Assembly (NCBI GenBank): GCA_030041515.1
Contig: JASHNS010000098.1
Location: 62,001 to 126,000, forward strand
Reading direction: 5' to 3'
Length of the DNA stretch: 64,000 bases
Source: Acidobacteriaceae bacterium
GTDB taxonomy: Bacteria > Acidobacteriota > Terriglobia > Terriglobales > Acidobacteriaceae
Position numbers and translations under genes: made by a program. Under the pieces are notes generated by a model that ran no database searches, was not told the DNA's origin, and was given only the letters and a program-made list of their open reading frames with translations. The first letter of the stretch is position 1. Each line of letters begins with the position of its first letter. Shown here in pieces: positions 45,113-54,021 of this stretch.

Positions 45113-46372
45113 ATGAATCAGGTGCCATTACGGATAGCTGTAATCGGCCCCCGCGGCATGCCGAGCAATTATAGCGGCATTGAGCGTGCATGTGAAAGCC
45201 TGTACGCCCGACTCGCGGCGCGGGGACACCAAATTACGCTGTATTGCCGCAGCGACAGCCAAGCAACCCGAGTCGAGTACTATCGCGGCATTCGCCTGCT
45301 ACATCACTATGTTCCCAAGTGCCGATCCCTCGAAACTCTTGTTGCCTCATTTTCTGGCCTTCTACATGCGGTCATGGTGGAGCGGTACGATATCATTCAT
45401 CTGCACGCACTTGCCCCCGGTCTGTTTACACGCGTGCCTCGTCTGTGGAGGGTTCCGACCGTCGTTACCATTCACGGCCTCGATTGGCAACGGGCCAAAT
45501 GGAAGGGACTTGGGTCGAGGGTCTTACGAAGAGCGGAAGTATCGATCGCGCGGCACGCTACTGAGATCATTGCGATTTCGAGGGATCTACAGAACCACTT
45601 CCTACGTCAATACGCGCTAGATATTCCGTATATCCCAAATGGCATCGAGAGATCTGCGGCTGCGGATTTAGATGAAGGGGTGTTGAGAACATTTGATCTC
45701 ACTCCTCAGTCGTTCATTAGCTATGTTGGCAGATTAGTTCCTGAGAAGAGAATCGAGGACGTTATTGTAGCGTTCCGTCGGGTTAATACCGCTTACAAGT
45801 TGGCAATCGTCGGTGAATCTGGATCCAAGCCGGGGTACATGGAGCGATTGAGCCGTGTTGCCGAAGGCGATTCCCGTATTGTATTTACGGGCCACCAGAG
45901 GGGCCTTGCACTCAATACATTGTACCAGCGAGCGTCCGCATTTGTCCTTGCATCAGAACTGGAAGGCCTCCCGATGTCACTGTTGGAGGCGATGGAGCGT
46001 GGTATACCCGCCGTAGTGAGCGATATACCTCCGCATCGAGAGTTGCTCGGATCCATTAAGGGCTATGATCTGTTCTTTCCCTGCAAGGACATCGATACAC
46101 TTGCAAGCCGATTCGTTCGGGTTGTGGAACACCGTGAGCATTACACTGAGGTCGCATCACTCGCGCAAGCATTTGTGCGTGAGTCATATTCTTGGGACGT
46201 CACCGCCGATGCGACCGAGAGGTTGTTCTATCGGGTTATCCGGAATTGGGAGAGACCACCCGCTTCCCCGCGGCGCGGATGGACTCGGACAGGAGTTGGT
46301 ATTGACGCTGATGAGCATGTGCCGTCCTCTGAGAGTGTAGAAGCCCCCGCTGCGGGTTTCGGTGTCGGTTGA
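45113..46372 (+). CDS. Family 4 glycosyltransferase (GT-B)
   Basis: The 419-residue GT-B protein begins near LRIAVIGPRGMPSNYSGIER, the glycine-rich N-domain. DIIHLHALAPGLF follows in the N-domain. The C-domain has ISYVGRLVPEKRIEDVIVAF, GHQRGLALNTLYQRASAFVL and the E-x7-E motif in ASELEGLPMSLLEAMERGIP. It is a retaining glycosyltransferase of the polymer. The start is uncertain: ggagg stands near 45094-45098, and GTG 45098, TTG 45104 and ATG 45113 are all in frame. It is the last gene of the low-GC part on this strand. Confidence 0.9.
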   Translation: MNQVPLRIAVIGPRGMPSNYSGIERACESLYARLAARGHQITLYCRSDSQATRVEYYRGIRLLHHYVPKCRSLETLVASFSGLLHAVMVERYDIIHLHALAPGLFTRVPRLWRVPTVVTIHGLDWQRAKWKGLGSRVLRRAEVSIARHATEIIAISRDLQNHFLRQYALDIPYIPNGIERSAAADLDEGVLRTFDLTPQSFISYVGRLVPEKRIEDVIVAFRRVNTAYKLAIVGESGSKPGYMERLSRVAEGDSRIVFTGHQRGLALNTLYQRASAFVLASELEGLPMSLLEAMERGIPAVVSDIPPHRELLGSIKGYDLFFPCKDIDTLASRFVRVVEHREHYTEVASLAQAFVRESYSWDVTADATERLFYRVIRNWERPPASPRRGWTRTGVGIDADEHVPSSESVEAPAAGFGVG

Positions 46373-46392
46373 GAGTCCACGACATGCGTATG

Positions 46393-49300
46393 TCAGTGTC
46401 GCTGTGCAGCAAGGGCAGCCGCATCCGCGCCTATCTCGGAGGCGGGGATAGAATCTCTGCCAGGCCTAACACTTGCGAGCTCCAAGGCATTGATGATAGA
46501 TCTTAGGTCGGCCTCCGCCGCAGAACTCCACGGAGGGAGGTCGGTGGCGCCGGCTTCCGTGTCGAAGATGATACTGCCCGAGGACGTCGAATCCACAACG
46601 TATGCGCCATATGTCCTCACTGCGTTTGCGATGGCAACGCCTAGCGGAGTCTTTATACCTAGGGTAGCGTTTGTGATGTTTGCGGGGATGACTAGTAATG
46701 CGCCGAATGGAATGGCACTGCCGGAATAGCTGTTATTCATATCAACCGCGTATGCTGGCCAGTTAATCGTTCGTGCAATGGCCTTTTGTGGGAGGCTCAA
46801 AGCAAGTGCATGTCGAATAATCCCGGAGGTCAATTCGCCATTGCGTATGACGCCCGCATAGTTCGGAATCATCGAGGCACGTCGACCATCTTGAAACCCT
46901 GTGCCATCGGACTGTGACCACGTGTAACTTGCATATCCGCAGACGATGTCGCCGTTGGAGAGGCGAATTGTTGCAAAGGTTTCCAATACCCAACCGTTCG
47001 GCTGAAACACGGCCAGATGACCGTCTGCACCGTCAGCAGGTAATGCTGAGGCTGGCAGGCGGGGGGTAGGCGTCCAATAGTAGTTTTGCTGAAGGTGGTA
47101 GCTGGCTGGAGGTAGCTGGCTCTTGCCGGTCACATCGGTCGTGGAATAGTAGTTCCAGCTGGTTGGCCACGCTGCGCTCGAACTCGCCAGAATCGTGGCT
47201 TCTACGGCTGGAGAATTACCCGAATTCAACCATGTTCCGTTTGCGATGTTCGTCCAGGTATTTGGATTGAAGTATAGCTGAACTGTCGGGTCAGTTACTT
47301 GTGCGGAATAGATTGCCACCCAGCCTGCTTTTGACCACGGAGAGATACTTGGGTTCGTTACTGAGCCACTGATGGCTGTGCCAACCGGCGAATAGGAAAC
47401 AGCGGGTAGGTTCGCCGCCGGGGTGTTCCACGGACTGGTTGCCCGAAAGACCTGCGCTGGTATAATTACTACCGATGCTGACGCAGATGTCGTGGAATCG
47501 GAGATACTGGTTGCTGTGACGGTCACTGTCGCAGGGGAGGGCACCGTCACAGGTGCAGTATAGAGTCCAGCAGAAGACATCGTGCCGCAGGTCGTTCCGC
47601 TGCAGCCGGATCCGGATACCGTCCAAGTTACTCCGTTTTCTGAACTTCCTGTGACTGAAGCGGCGAATTGTTGGGCGGCTCCAGTAGCAACCGTGGCGTT
47701 GGCAGGAGTCACTGCAATGGCAACCACGGTGCCCGTGCCCGTCAAGTCGACCACCGCCGTTGCGTTTGTCGAGGCATTACTAGAAATTGTCAGTTGACCT
47801 GTGGCCGCGCCCACCTCAGAGGGATCGAATTCCACGTATAGCGTCGTCGCCTGACCAGGAGCCAACGTGTCCGGAAACCCGGCTCCTGAAAGGGTAAAGC
47901 CCGTGCCGGTCACCGTCGCCCCGTTAATCGTGACCGGTACAGTTCCAGTGGAGGTTAGGGTGACAGGCTGCGTTGCCTGTGTGTTGACTTCCACGTCGCC
48001 GAACGCCACGCTGGTCGCGTTGATGCTGAGCGCGAGGATGGCAGCGTTTAGCCGCAGGGTAAGGCTGGTGAACATGGTGCCGACGCTCGCAGTGATCGTC
48101 ACCGCTTGAGCGGTGGCTGCTGAGGATACCATGGCGTTGAATCCAGCGCTGGCCGCACCCGCAGGCACTGTCACCATGCTGGGAACCGTGATGGCTGCAC
48201 TACTGCTCGACAGTTGTACAATCAACCCGCCGCTGGGCGCCGCGGCGGTGAGCAATACCGTGCAGGCGTCCGTTGCAGCCCCGGTGACGGATCCGCTGCT
48301 GCAGCTAAGCCCGCTCAGGGTCCCGGCGGCTGCTTCTCCTGTAGCGCTCAGGTTGATCGTTTCGGTCCCTGCATTCGTGGCGAGCACAAGCGCTCCGCTC
48401 ACCGATCCCACATCTGTCGGATCGAATCCTACCTGAAGAGCAACCGTCTGACCCGGGTCCAGGGTTAGTGGGAAGCTCACCGCCGACATCGAGAAACCCG
48501 TTCCGGTGAGCGTTCCTGAACTGATCGTCAGCGGAGCTGTGCCCGAGGAGCTGAGGATGACCGACTGGGATGCACGTGTGTTCAGTGTCACGCTGCCAAA
48601 GTTGAGGCTTGCGGCACTCAGCGTCAAAGCTGGAACGGCGGCTCCGAGATCAATGGTGTAGGTGTCTGTCGCTCCGCTGGCGGCCGCTGTCAGAATAGCC
48701 TTCTGGGCAATCGTTACCGACGATATGGTCGACATAAAGCTCGCGCTGGTCGCTCCCGAGGCCACTGTGACTGAGGTCGGCACCGAAACCGCCGAGATGC
48801 TGCTCGAGAGCGCCACTGTCAGTCCCCCCGAGCCCGCCGGAGCGGTCAGGATCACCGTGCAGCTATCCGTTCCCGCGCCCGTCATCGAGTCATTGATACA
48901 CGTCAGGCCGCTCAGCGCGCCTGGCGCCGTCTCGCCCGTTCCACTCAGCACTACCGTTAGGGTATCGCTGCCCGTGGTCAGCGTCATCGATCCTGTCTGC
49001 GTACCCGGCACCATAGGTGCAAATTGCAGTTCGAAGCTTTGGCTGTTCCCTCCGGCTATGGATACGGTGCCGCTGCTCGGTTGCACCAGTGAAAAGTATT
49101 GCCCGGCAATTTGTGGACTTGAAAGCTGCACAGCGGAGGAGCCGTTGTTCGTCACCAACACGCTCGCGGTTGCCGTCTGCCCAACCGCAACGGATCCGAA
49201 GGCTATCGAACTCGTGGAAACGACGAGTGAAGCGGAAGAGCCGCCTCCGCTTGGACTGGCCCCCGTACTCGCATCTGTCTTTCCGACGAGCACCGTTCCA

Positions 49301-49506
49301 CATCCGGAGACGCATAATGACAACCAGCCGATCAGCACGACCAGCAGTGGCAGCTTGAAGGAGCGGTGGATCGAGAAAGCGCGACGAACTGAGGTGGATT
49401 TGTCGCCATTGCGGCGGCGCGCCGAGTGAACGCATGCCTGCCGGGAAAGCAGCAAGTGGCCGCGATAAGAAGGCGTTACTAAAGTTATCCGATGAGGATC
49501 TTGCAT
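46393..49506 (-). CDS. Large cell-surface lipoprotein with choice-of-anchor-D (ASPID-like) repeats
   Basis: The 1037-residue protein has a hydrophobic segment with a lipobox-like LCVSGCG near residue 65-70, so it is probably surface-anchored. Three similar beta-rich blocks begin SIAFGSVAVGQTA, SLNFGSVTLNTRA and SVAFGDVEVNTQA, with LSxLxC-type spacer domains between and a BIG2-like block (AVTPANATVATGAAQQF). The C-terminal third (about 700-1037) has DGHLAVF, SGIIRHALALSLP and YGAYVVDS, a domain I cannot name. It runs opposite to all other genes of the locus, starting beside the UXS gene. The long N-terminus before the lipobox makes the start uncertain. Confidence 0.78.
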   Translation of the reverse strand: MQDPHRITLVTPSYRGHLLLSRQACVHSARRRNGDKSTSVRRAFSIHRSFKLPLLVVLIGWLSLCVSGCGTVLVGKTDASTGASPSGGGSSASLVVSTSSIAFGSVAVGQTATASVLVTNNGSSAVQLSSPQIAGQYFSLVQPSSGTVSIAGGNSQSFELQFAPMVPGTQTGSMTLTTGSDTLTVVLSGTGETAPGALSGLTCINDSMTGAGTDSCTVILTAPAGSGGLTVALSSSISAVSVPTSVTVASGATSASFMSTISSVTIAQKAILTAAASGATDTYTIDLGAAVPALTLSAASLNFGSVTLNTRASQSVILSSSGTAPLTISSGTLTGTGFSMSAVSFPLTLDPGQTVALQVGFDPTDVGSVSGALVLATNAGTETINLSATGEAAAGTLSGLSCSSGSVTGAATDACTVLLTAAAPSGGLIVQLSSSSAAITVPSMVTVPAGAASAGFNAMVSSAATAQAVTITASVGTMFTSLTLRLNAAILALSINATSVAFGDVEVNTQATQPVTLTSTGTVPVTINGATVTGTGFTLSGAGFPDTLAPGQATTLYVEFDPSEVGAATGQLTISSNASTNATAVVDLTGTGTVVAIAVTPANATVATGAAQQFAASVTGSSENGVTWTVSGSGCSGTTCGTMSSAGLYTAPVTVPSPATVTVTATSISDSTTSASASVVIIPAQVFRATSPWNTPAANLPAVSYSPVGTAISGSVTNPSISPWSKAGWVAIYSAQVTDPTVQLYFNPNTWTNIANGTWLNSGNSPAVEATILASSSAAWPTSWNYYSTTDVTGKSQLPPASYHLQQNYYWTPTPRLPASALPADGADGHLAVFQPNGWVLETFATIRLSNGDIVCGYASYTWSQSDGTGFQDGRRASMIPNYAGVIRNGELTSGIIRHALALSLPQKAIARTINWPAYAVDMNNSYSGSAIPFGALLVIPANITNATLGIKTPLGVAIANAVRTYGAYVVDSTSSGSIIFDTEAGATDLPPWSSAAEADLRSIINALELASVRPGRDSIPASEIGADAAALAAQRH

Positions 49507-49852
49507 TGCCCAGGTAAGGCTACCGCTGAAGGGGGATGCCCACCAGGCCCCTTGGGGTCATGGAGGTCACCTATTCGTTGTAGACACCTCTATCTCTCCC
49601 TTATTATCCCGATCATTTTCTGGTCGACCCTAAATTGACTATTGGACGGACGAGCGATTACTGAAGTACCCTACAGGCTCACAAGAGTACCTTGCTGGGA
49701 GCCCGTGCGTACCTTCTGGTTTCGCTGGGCGCCCGGACGCCTCTCGGCACGATGCGTAGACCTCCTTTGGCATCGTCCAGCCAATTCCATCTTGGAAAGG
49801 TGGAAGGTCTTCTGGTGTGAGAAGGATGAGCTAAGGCCGAAAAAGGACAAAC
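49507..49852. promoter_or_regulatory. 346-bp divergent control region with three phased gtacc sites
   Basis: This is the region between the repeat lipoprotein (minus) and the UDP-xylose synthase gene (plus). It holds gtacc sites at 49666, 49687 and 49709, spaced 21 and 22 bp (about two helical turns), with flanks aGTACCct, aGTACCtt and cGTACCtt. This suggests a cooperative activator or repressor site. I see no gene in it. The UXS start has aaaggac as its ribosome-binding site. Confidence 0.42.
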
Positions 49853-50872
49853 ATGCGGATCCTAGTAACGGGCGGCGCAGGCTTTCTTGGTTCGCACCTG
49901 TGCGATGCATTGCTGGCGGAGGGTCATACCGTCGTTGCGGTAGACAATCTCCTAACAGGCAGACTGAGCAATTTGGAGCACCTGGCATGCGAATCGCGCT
50001 TCAAGTTCGAGTTGCATGACATCTGCGAGCCATTCGACTACGGCAAAGTGGACTATGTCTTCGACTTTGCATCACCTGCGAGCCCTGTCGATTACATGAC
50101 ACACCCAGTCGAGACTCTTAGAGTTGGCTCGCTGGGTGTATTCAATGCCCTGGATGTAGCACGCAAATACAACGCCAGATTCCTGATCTCTTCCACGTCC
50201 GAGTGTTACGGGGATCCGCTCGAACATCCCCAGCGCGAAACCTATTGGGGACACGTGAATCCGATCGGTCCGCGCTCGGTATACGACGAGGCGAAACGCT
50301 TCGCGGAAGCTGCCACCATGGCGTATGCGCGTTACCACAAGGTGGACACGCGCATTGTCCGCATCTTCAACACCTATGGTCCGCGTCTGCAACTGATTGA
50401 CGGACGCGTGATTTCCAATTTCATGCGCCAGGCAATGCGCGGGGAGGATCTGACTGTCTATGGAGACGGTCTGCAAACGCGAAGCTTTTGCTACGTCTCC
50501 GACGAAATTGATGGAATCCTGCGCTTGGCACATTCAGATGAGCGCTTGCCTACCAATATTGGCAACCCTCGCGAGTTCACTATTCTGGAATGCGCTGAAT
50601 TGGTATTAAAGGTCACCTCGTCCAGGAGCCGAATCGTCTTTGAACCATTGCCTGTGGACGATCCGAAGCAGCGTTGCCCCGACATCTCGAAAGCCTGGCA
50701 AAAGTTGTGTTGGCAACCAAAGATCGATCTGGAAGCTGGATTGAGGCTCTCGATGGACTATTTTCGGAAGTGCCTGGGTGCCGAAGAGACACCTGTTCGC
50801 CCTGCAACCAAGGGCTCCAGCCCGATTGGCACTCGCCCAAAGGATGGTGCTGTTCCCATCGCCTTGGGCTGA
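49853..50872 (+). CDS. UDP-glucuronate decarboxylase (UDP-xylose synthase)
   Basis: The 339-residue SDR begins [20 protein letters not shown]. The UXS-specific pattern is [20 protein letters not shown], then [22 protein letters not shown] and [17 protein letters not shown], which carries the catalytic Tyr-x3-Lys. [19 protein letters not shown] is also typical. It turns UDP-glucuronate into UDP-xylose and needs the UDP-glucose dehydrogenase encoded just downstream. The pair would supply xylose and glucuronate for the polymer. Its GC content is between that of the low-GC patch and the ugd gene. Confidence 0.92.
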   Translation: MRILVTGGAGFLGSHLCDALLAEGHTVVAVDNLLTGRLSNLEHLACESRFKFELHDICEPFDYGKVDYVFDFASPASPVDYMTHPVETLRVGSLGVFNALDVARKYNARFLISSTSECYGDPLEHPQRETYWGHVNPIGPRSVYDEAKRFAEAATMAYARYHKVDTRIVRIFNTYGPRLQLIDGRVISNFMRQAMRGEDLTVYGDGLQTRSFCYVSDEIDGILRLAHSDERLPTNIGNPREFTILECAELVLKVTSSRSRIVFEPLPVDDPKQRCPDISKAWQKLCWQPKIDLEAGLRLSMDYFRKCLGAEETPVRPATKGSSPIGTRPKDGAVPIALG

Positions 50873-51122
50873 AAGGCACGGTGACGACCAGCTCCGCAAT
50901 GGAGACGGAAGAGATCCTGAGTCTCCCGCCGGTGGAATAGCCAACCACGCCATCGCGTGCAAGGTGTACGTCGCTGCCGACATTGCTGTCGCGGAAAAGA
51001 CATGAGTCCTAAGGTTTGATGACCGCGTCAGCCCGGCAATGTAGCACGCGGCCTCATTGTCACGCTCGTTTCGCCGTAAGCGCAAGTTTCCATCATCCCC
51101 TACTGATAATTAAGGAGCTCAT

Positions 51123-52643
51123 ATGAAGGACCAAATCCAAATCTATATTGTTGGATCGGGCTACGTCGGCCTGGTCGCGGCGGCGTGCTTCGCTGAGATC
51201 GGGCACCGTGTGGTGTGCGTGGACAACGACGAAGCCAAAGTGCAAATGCTGCGCGAGGGCGGCGTGCCGATCCACGAGGAGTATCTGCCCGAGCTGCTGA
51301 ACCGGCACCGCGCGAACCGGGTGGAGTTCACGAGCGACCTGAAATCGGCGGCGCGGGCGGCGCAGGCGATCTTTATCGCGGTCGGAACGCCACAGAGCGA
51401 GACCGGCAGCGCGGATTTGTCGTATGTCGATGCCGTCGCCAGCGAAATCGCCCGCTCGATCGGCGACTATAAAGTGATTGTCGAGAAGAGCACGGTCCCC
51501 GTCTACACGAACGAGTGGATTCGCAAGGTCGTGGAGCGTAACGGCGTTCCGCAGGATCTGTTCGACGTGGCCTCGAACCCCGAGTTTTTGCGCGAAGGAA
51601 CAGCGGTAGTGGATTTCCTGCACCCGGACCGGATTGTGCTCGGTGCGCAGACTGAACGTGCGGCGGCGGTGCTGCGGGCAATCTATGAGCCCCTGACCTC
51701 CGGAGCGTATTACCGCGTGGACCATGCGGTGCCGGGGCCGCGGACCAGCGACGATCCGCCGCCGGTGCTGCTGACCACAACTAAGGCGGCGGAGATCATC
51801 AAGCACGCGTCGAATGCGTTTCTGGCGACGAAGATTTCGTTCATCAACGTGGTGGCGAACATATGCGAGGAGGTGGGTGCGGACGTGCAGGATGTCGCGC
51901 GTGGCATGGGGCTGGACAGCCGCATCGGACCGAAATTCCTGCGTGCGGGGATTGGGTACGGCGGATCATGCTTTCCGAAGGATGTGGCGGCATTCCGGCA
52001 CGTAGCGGAGCAGATGAACGTGGACTTCGGGCTGCTGGAAGAAGTGGAGAAGATTAACGCCGAGCAAAAGCGGCGGTTCTTCCAGAAAGTACGGTCGGCG
52101 CTATGGACATTCCGGGGGAAGAAGATCGCGGCGCTGGGGCTGGCCTTCAAAGGCGGGACGGATGACATTCGCGAATCGCCGGCGCTGGAGATTGTGGAGA
52201 TGATGCTGCGCGAAGGGGCTCTGGTGCGGGCGTACGATCCGGCGGCGGCGGCGCGAGCGAGCGAGATGATCCCCGCAGGACCGCAGATGCGGTACATGGA
52301 CGATCCATACGAGGCAGCGCGAGATGCGGACGCGGTGGTGATCCTGAATGACTGGCAGGAGTTTGCGGAATTGGATTTGCCACGGCTGAAGAAGACTATG
52401 CACTTCCCGATAATTGTTGACGGGAGAAATCTCTACGCCCCACAGGTACCGCTGGAGCTCGGGTTTACCTACATCAGCATCGGGCGACCCGCCGCTCATG
52501 GGCTCACAGTTTCCGTAGAGCGGGCTGGATCGGACCTTCGCCGGCCGGCAATGCAGGCCAGAGCTTTCGTTCCCCCGCGAATCGCGCCGCTTGTAGGCTG
52601 CGAGACTCAAACCGGAACCTTGGCCCGTTCAGAGGGAGCCTAA
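51123..52643 (+). CDS. ugd: UDP-glucose 6-dehydrogenase
   Basis: The 506-residue protein has the N-terminal Rossmann start IYIVGSGYVGLVAAACFAEIG. SNPEFLREGTAVVDFLHPDR follows, and the catalytic cysteine lies in GIGYGGSCFPKDVAA. The C-terminal domain follows (GLAFKGGTDDIRESPALEIV). It makes UDP-glucuronate from UDP-glucose with two NAD+. The last ~45 residues after the usual end of the family are not conserved and may be a lineage-specific tail. Its GC content is clearly higher than the glycosyltransferase genes before it, so it probably belongs to the stable backbone and not to the exchanged cassette. Confidence 0.95.
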   Translation: MKDQIQIYIVGSGYVGLVAAACFAEIGHRVVCVDNDEAKVQMLREGGVPIHEEYLPELLNRHRANRVEFTSDLKSAARAAQAIFIAVGTPQSETGSADLSYVDAVASEIARSIGDYKVIVEKSTVPVYTNEWIRKVVERNGVPQDLFDVASNPEFLREGTAVVDFLHPDRIVLGAQTERAAAVLRAIYEPLTSGAYYRVDHAVPGPRTSDDPPPVLLTTTKAAEIIKHASNAFLATKISFINVVANICEEVGADVQDVARGMGLDSRIGPKFLRAGIGYGGSCFPKDVAAFRHVAEQMNVDFGLLEEVEKINAEQKRRFFQKVRSALWTFRGKKIAALGLAFKGGTDDIRESPALEIVEMMLREGALVRAYDPAAAARASEMIPAGPQMRYMDDPYEAARDADAVVILNDWQEFAELDLPRLKKTMHFPIIVDGRNLYAPQVPLELGFTYISIGRPAAHGLTVSVERAGSDLRRPAMQARAFVPPRIAPLVGCETQTGTLARSEGA

Positions 52644-52798
52644 TGCTGTAGATCATATTCTCGTCCTGAGGAAAACAAACCAGCAACAGTCCTCAGTTTC
52701 GTGATCGGTTCACGAGAAACGATTTGGCGCTGGACATGCCGCGGCATCTCACGCCGCAGCGGTCGGGCGCCACTCAAAATCATCACAGGCTTCCTTAG

Positions 52799-52824
52799 CG
52801 GGGTACCGGCTTGCCGGTACCCCG
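52799..52824 (+). terminator. Rho-independent terminator
   Basis: A perfect 12-bp stem, cggggtaccggc paired with its complement around a 2-base loop tt, is followed by tttctgtc. It lies about 155 bp after ugd and probably ends the polysaccharide transcript. Confidence 0.82.
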
Positions 52825-52960
52825 TTTCTGTCTGGGGTAGACCAATTTAAGGAATGTCATTGGCGATGGTCTTTAACTTTGCTGGAACAATCACGAGGGG
52901 ATAAGTGGTGCATAGTTCCGTAATGCGGGTTCTATTACCAAAGGGCACCCCTTTATGCCC

Positions 52961-52989
52961 TTGACATCTGCCCTGGTGGGCTGCACACT
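52961..52989 (+). promoter_or_regulatory. Possible sigma70-type promoter of the first LuxR gene
   Basis: TTGACA stands at 52961-52966. Seventeen bases later is cacact, a poor -10. It lies about 145 bp upstream of the chosen start. The -35 is perfect but the -10 is weak. Confidence 0.3.
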
Positions 52990-53133
52990 TGCGCCTAATC
53001 GATTGTCGCCTGCTGAATGGCTCTCGAGAGGCTGCGTACATGCAGCTTTGGCTGTCCGTCGTGTGGGTTCCTGCTCCCCTGGCCTCACCTGGCCGCCATC
53101 CCAGAGAGTCGCGAGTTGCGCCGAAGGGGGCGA

Positions 53134-53919
53134 ATGGTGCCAGATCGACGGGGAGTGACCATCCTGATAGCCTCGGGGAATGTTCTGTCCTGCGAGCTTT
53201 ATGCGAAGGCACTTAGTCAGCATCCAGGGTTTCAGGTTGTCGGCTGCGTGACCGGCGTCGATGACGCAGTGCGGGCAATTGCGTCCATGGCTGTCAACAT
53301 AGCCCTGATCAGCACCACCCTTCAGGATGCTCCCCTCAGCGGACTGACAACATTGCGGCTGATCTGTAAGGCGAATGCCGAGAGCAAGCCAATCCTCTTG
53401 TTCGAGCCGACCGAAACAAACCTGATTGTGACCGCGTTTCGCGATGGCGCCCGGGGCGTTTTCTGCCCTGCGGAGGATGGCTTTGAGATGCTTTGCCGCT
53501 GTGTCGAGCAGGTTCATGCCGGCCAGATCTGGGCGAATAGCGCGCAACTCCGGGAAGTGCTGGCCGCCTTCTCGCGGCGCGCTCCGTTGCGGATCGTCGG
53601 TTCAGATGGGGCCGCGCTGCTGACTCCCCGCGAGGAGGACGTTGTGCGGCTGGTGGAGGAAGGCCTCACCAACCGGGAGATAGCGCGGGAACTAATCCTC
53701 AGCGAATATACGGTGCGGAACAATCTATTCCGCATCTTCGAGAAGCTGGGGGTTTCCACTCGCGTTGAGCTTACGCTCTACGCGCTTAACCACTGCGTTC
53801 CTGCAGTCCCGGAGAATGACGACGGACGGGCAAAGGCTGAGGCGCTTTCGCTTCGAAAGCGTCCTTCGGTGAGCTACCCGATCAGTTTCACCCCTGAGAG
53901 CGAGAATGCTCGCGGCTGA
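53134..53919 (+). CDS. LuxR-type regulator with degenerate receiver domain (paralogue 1)
   Basis: The 261-residue protein has a receiver-like N-domain (about residues 8-125) and a LuxR helix-turn-helix (LLTPREEDVVRLVEEGLTNR, EYTVRNNLFRIFEKLGVSTR, about 162-215). Receiver hallmarks are lost: A13-S14 replace the acidic pair, S60 stands where the phospho-aspartate should be, and the conserved Lys site reads FCPAED. It should not be phosphorylated and may act constitutively or by ligand. The start 53134 is aligned with its paralogue (both MVP) and has aaggggg upstream. It is very similar to the gene at 56557. Confidence 0.87.
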   Translation: MVPDRRGVTILIASGNVLSCELYAKALSQHPGFQVVGCVTGVDDAVRAIASMAVNIALISTTLQDAPLSGLTTLRLICKANAESKPILLFEPTETNLIVTAFRDGARGVFCPAEDGFEMLCRCVEQVHAGQIWANSAQLREVLAAFSRRAPLRIVGSDGAALLTPREEDVVRLVEEGLTNREIARELILSEYTVRNNLFRIFEKLGVSTRVELTLYALNHCVPAVPENDDGRAKAEALSLRKRPSVSYPISFTPESENARG

Positions 53920-54021
53920 GGTCAGGAGCGACATCATCTCGCTGCCTCAAGGCACCCCTTCGGCACAGGCAGCGAGATTGGGTCTCTCTCGAGCACCCGG
54001 CTGCGCCCCCCGAACAGGGCC

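Larger units (their letters stand above)
52644..53133. other. 490-bp intergenic stretch with strong terminator
   Basis: It ends the polysaccharide locus and leads to the first LuxR-type gene. It contains the terminator at 52799-52824 and a possible -35 element ttgaca at 52961. I see no gene. The longer frame up to 53017 in front of the LuxR gene is not conserved in its paralogue, so it is treated as non-coding. Confidence 0.55.

Noticed and set aside
28501-52643. Exosortase/PEP-CTERM system suspected from the gene mix
   Set aside because: An ExeA-like ATPase and an amidotransferase are present, but no exosortase and no PEP-CTERM tails are seen in the window.
53017-53133. 39-residue N-terminal extension of the first LuxR gene
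   Set aside because: It is not conserved in the paralogue, and there is a good ribosome-binding site before the ATG at 53134.
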